DNA from: Clostridia bacterium
GTDB lineage: Bacteria > Bacillota_A > Clostridia > UMGS1883 > HGM11501
Assembly (NCBI GenBank): GCA_017536285.1
Contig: JAFXHP010000058.1
Location: forward strand, 1 to 7,852
Length of the DNA stretch: 7,852 nucleotides
Direction: 5' to 3'
In this document: positions 6,041-7,852 of the stretch, piece after piece
Layout: the number at the start of each line of letters is the position of its first letter
How positions within the stretch are numbered: position 1 is the stretch's first letter
Made by a program: the position numbers and the translations under genes
The notes under the pieces: model-generated
Told to the model about the DNA's origin: nothing
Databases searched by the model: none
The model's input: the letters and a program-made list of their open reading frames with translations, nothing else

Positions 6041-7852
6041 TTACTGATATTTCTTTATGCTCTCTTCAACGTCTGTAAGCATCTTCTTAAAGCTTTCGCC
6101 CTTTGCTCTTTCCTTTTCAACCAAAGCGGCGGGAGCCTTTGCGATATAACCCTGATTTGAAAGAAGCTTTTCAACACGGGCAATTTCGGAAAGAAGTCTT
6201 TCCTTTTCGCCGTTTAAGCGTTCAAGTTCCTTTTCTCTGTCAACAAGCTCGTCAAGAGGAATGATAATTTTAGCACCCTCTGTTACCTGGCTTACTGTGT
6301 TACCGGAAATACCGTCTTCGTTATTTAAATACTCAACCTCAGAGGCAGATGCAAGCTTCTCAAAGAACGCCTGTCCCTTTCTGAAAGGCACATCGTTTTC
6401 GGAAACGATGATGAGCTTTGCCTTCTTTGAAGGAGGTACATTCATTTCAGTGCGAAGGTTTCTTGCAGCACGAATTGCTCCTATAACAAGCTCGGTCTCG
6501 GCAAAGTCTTCGCTGAAGGTAAGCTTGTCTGAATATTCGGGCCATTTAGATACCATAATGCTTTCATCCTCACCGTAAAGTGCGGTGTAAATTTCTTCTG
6601 TTACGAAGGGCATAACAGGATGTAAAAGCTTTAATGCATTAATTAATACATAAGCAAGGGTTCTCTGTGCGGCAAGCTTAGTGGGATTATCCTTATTGTA
6701 AAGTCTCGGCTTTACAAGTTCAATATACCAGTCACAGTACCAATCCCATACAAAGCTGTAAATTGCAGAAATTGCAATACCGATGTCAAACTTTTCAAGA
6801 CTTCTTGTAACTTCGCCGATAAGAGTGTTAAGGCGGCTTACAATCCATTTATCCTCTGCACAAAGTTCATCCTCTGAAGGAAGTGTGTAGTCATCTGTTT
6901 CGAGATTCATAAGAACGAAACGTGCTGCGTTCCAAAGCTTATTTGCAAAGTTACGGCTTGCCTCAACTCCGGGTGCTCCTACAATCTTGTTTACCTCAGG
7001 ATTGGGGTTTTTACCCTTTTCAACCGGGGGGTCATAGGTTACGGGGAATCTCATATCGTTACCGGGTGCAACACCTGTTACAAGAGTAAATCGGAGTGCA
7101 TCTGCACCGTACATATCAATAATCTGAAGGGGATCAACACCGTTTCCCTTTGATTTTGACATTTTTTCGCCGTTACCGTCACGAACCAAGCCGTGGATAA
7201 ATACGTGCTTGAAGGGTGCTTTTCCTGTATGCTCACAGGCGGAGAATATCATTCTGGATACCCAGAAGAAGATAATGTCATAGCCTGTTACAAGGGTGCT
7301 TGTGGGATAGAAATAATCAAGATCCTTTGTCTTTTCGGGCCAGCCAAGTGTTGAGAAAGGCCATAGTGCAGAAGAGAACCATGTATCCAGAACGTCCTCC
7401 TCCTGGCGTACGGGCTTTCCGCACTTGGGACACACTGTAATATCCTCTTTGGATACTGTCATTTCGCCGCAGGAATCACAATAAAATGCAGGAATTCTGT
7501 GTCCCCACCAGAGCTGACGTGAAATACACCAGTCGTATACGTTTTCCATCCAGTTCATATATGTCTTTGAAAAACGGTCCGGAACGAATTCTGTTTCCTT
7601 GCTGTCTACAGCTTTGATAGCTGCTTCTGCAAGGGGCTGCATCTTAACAAACCACTGATCGGATACGATGGGCTCGATTGTTGTTCCGCAGCGGTAGCAC
7701 TGACCTACGTTATGAGAATGCTCTTCAGTCTTTACAAGAAGACCCATATCGGTAAGGTCTTTTATCATAGCCTTACGGCATTCATAACGGTCCATTCCCT
7801 CATATTTTCCTGCATATGAGTTCATTGTAGCATCGTCGTTCATAACCTTTAT
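6041..7852 (-). CDS. valS: Valyl-tRNA synthetase, 3' part (N-terminus outside the window)
   Basis: This class I aminoacyl-tRNA synthetase joins valine to tRNA-Val and edits mischarged threonine. The visible 603 residues start mid-protein: the frame is open through 7852, and the family is about 880 residues, so the first third, with the HIGH motif and the start of the editing domain, lies beyond the right edge. Numbering from the Met at 7843: the editing-domain motif NDDATMNSYAGKYEG begins at 2; putative zinc-binding cysteines lie in CYRCG (49-53), CDSCG (122-126) and CPKCG (138-142); DTWFSSALWPFSTLGWP is at 153-169; and the catalytic KMSKS is at 227-231. The anticodon-binding helical domain covers about 325-470 and includes DWYCDWYIE. 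The coiled-coil tRNA-binding arm covers about 530-600, ending KKYQ. An unusual Pro/Lys/Asn-rich insertion occupies 267-292. In Firmicutes valS is usually controlled by a T-box leader, which would lie outside this window. Confidence 0.97.
   Translation of the reverse strand: MKVMNDDATMNSYAGKYEGMDRYECRKAMIKDLTDMGLLVKTEEHSHNVGQCYRCGTTIEPIVSDQWFVKMQPLAEAAIKAVDSKETEFVPDRFSKTYMNWMENVYDWCISRQLWWGHRIPAFYCDSCGEMTVSKEDITVCPKCGKPVRQEEDVLDTWFSSALWPFSTLGWPEKTKDLDYFYPTSTLVTGYDIIFFWVSRMIFSACEHTGKAPFKHVFIHGLVRDGNGEKMSKSKGNGVDPLQIIDMYGADALRFTLVTGVAPGNDMRFPVTYDPPVEKGKNPNPEVNKIVGAPGVEASRNFANKLWNAARFVLMNLETDDYTLPSEDELCAEDKWIVSRLNTLIGEVTRSLEKFDIGIAISAIYSFVWDWYCDWYIELVKPRLYNKDNPTKLAAQRTLAYVLINALKLLHPVMPFVTEEIYTALYGEDESIMVSKWPEYSDKLTFSEDFAETELVIGAIRAARNLRTEMNVPPSKKAKLIIVSENDVPFRKGQAFFEKLASASEVEYLNNEDGISGNTVSQVTEGAKIIIPLDELVDREKELERLNGEKERLLSEIARVEKLLSNQGYIAKAPAALVEKERAKGESFKKMLTDVEESIKKYQ

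Noticed and set aside
5957..6160. Plus-strand ORF across the folC/valS junction
   Set aside because: It reads through the terminator hairpin and is antisense to both genes; its hydrophobic look comes from complementary codons.
6261..6578. Plus-strand ORF of 105 codons opposite valS
   Set aside because: Shadow of the conserved valS reading frame, with no recognisable product.
7841..7843. Met at 7843 as the true start of valS
   Set aside because: The frame stays open to the window end, and the sequence here is the internal NDDATMN region of ValS, far from its N-terminus.

Overview
The window looks like chromosomal core DNA from an anaerobic, endospore-forming Firmicute of the class Clostridia. 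The evidence is AT-rich DNA, strong AGGAGG-type ribosome binding sites with some TTG/GTG starts, an alpha/beta-type small acid-soluble spore protein (SASP), a YtxC-type sporulation protein, a SleL/YaaH-type cortex-lytic enzyme, and the Firmicute gene order valS-folC. I see no mobile element, CRISPR array, tRNA or rRNA.

Layout: positions 1-43 are a perfect 19-bp inverted repeat around a 5-base loop. A minus-strand SASP gene (75-329) follows, with a possible sigma-G promoter of its own. A compact three-gene minus-strand operon occupies 400-3417. In transcription order it encodes a DUF6873-like protein of probable pentein (GME) fold, a YtxC-family sporulation protein and a B12-binding-domain/radical SAM protein of the DUF4080 type. 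A 73-bp divergent intergenic region (3418-3490) separates this operon from the only plus-strand gene, sleL (3491-4762), which has two LysM domains and a GH18 domain. The sleL stop codon directly abuts the stop codon of convergent folC (4763-5989, minus). Upstream of folC lies the 3' two thirds of valS (6041-7852, minus), which runs off the right edge. A very strong intrinsic terminator sits between valS and folC.

How the genes may work together: SASP protects spore DNA, SleL degrades cortex fragments during germination, and YtxC is a sporulation-family protein of unknown mechanism. The two uncharacterised proteins in the ytxC operon are therefore candidates for a sporulation-linked function. 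ValS charges tRNA-Val and FolC makes dihydrofolate and polyglutamylated folates; both are housekeeping enzymes.

The points most worth a second look are the SASP whose C-terminal DNA-binding helix is replaced by an unrelated tail, the radical SAM/pentein/YtxC operon, an insertion of about 22 residues in ValS, and the terminator lodged between valS and folC. I found no convincing evidence of a wholly new defence or mobile system.
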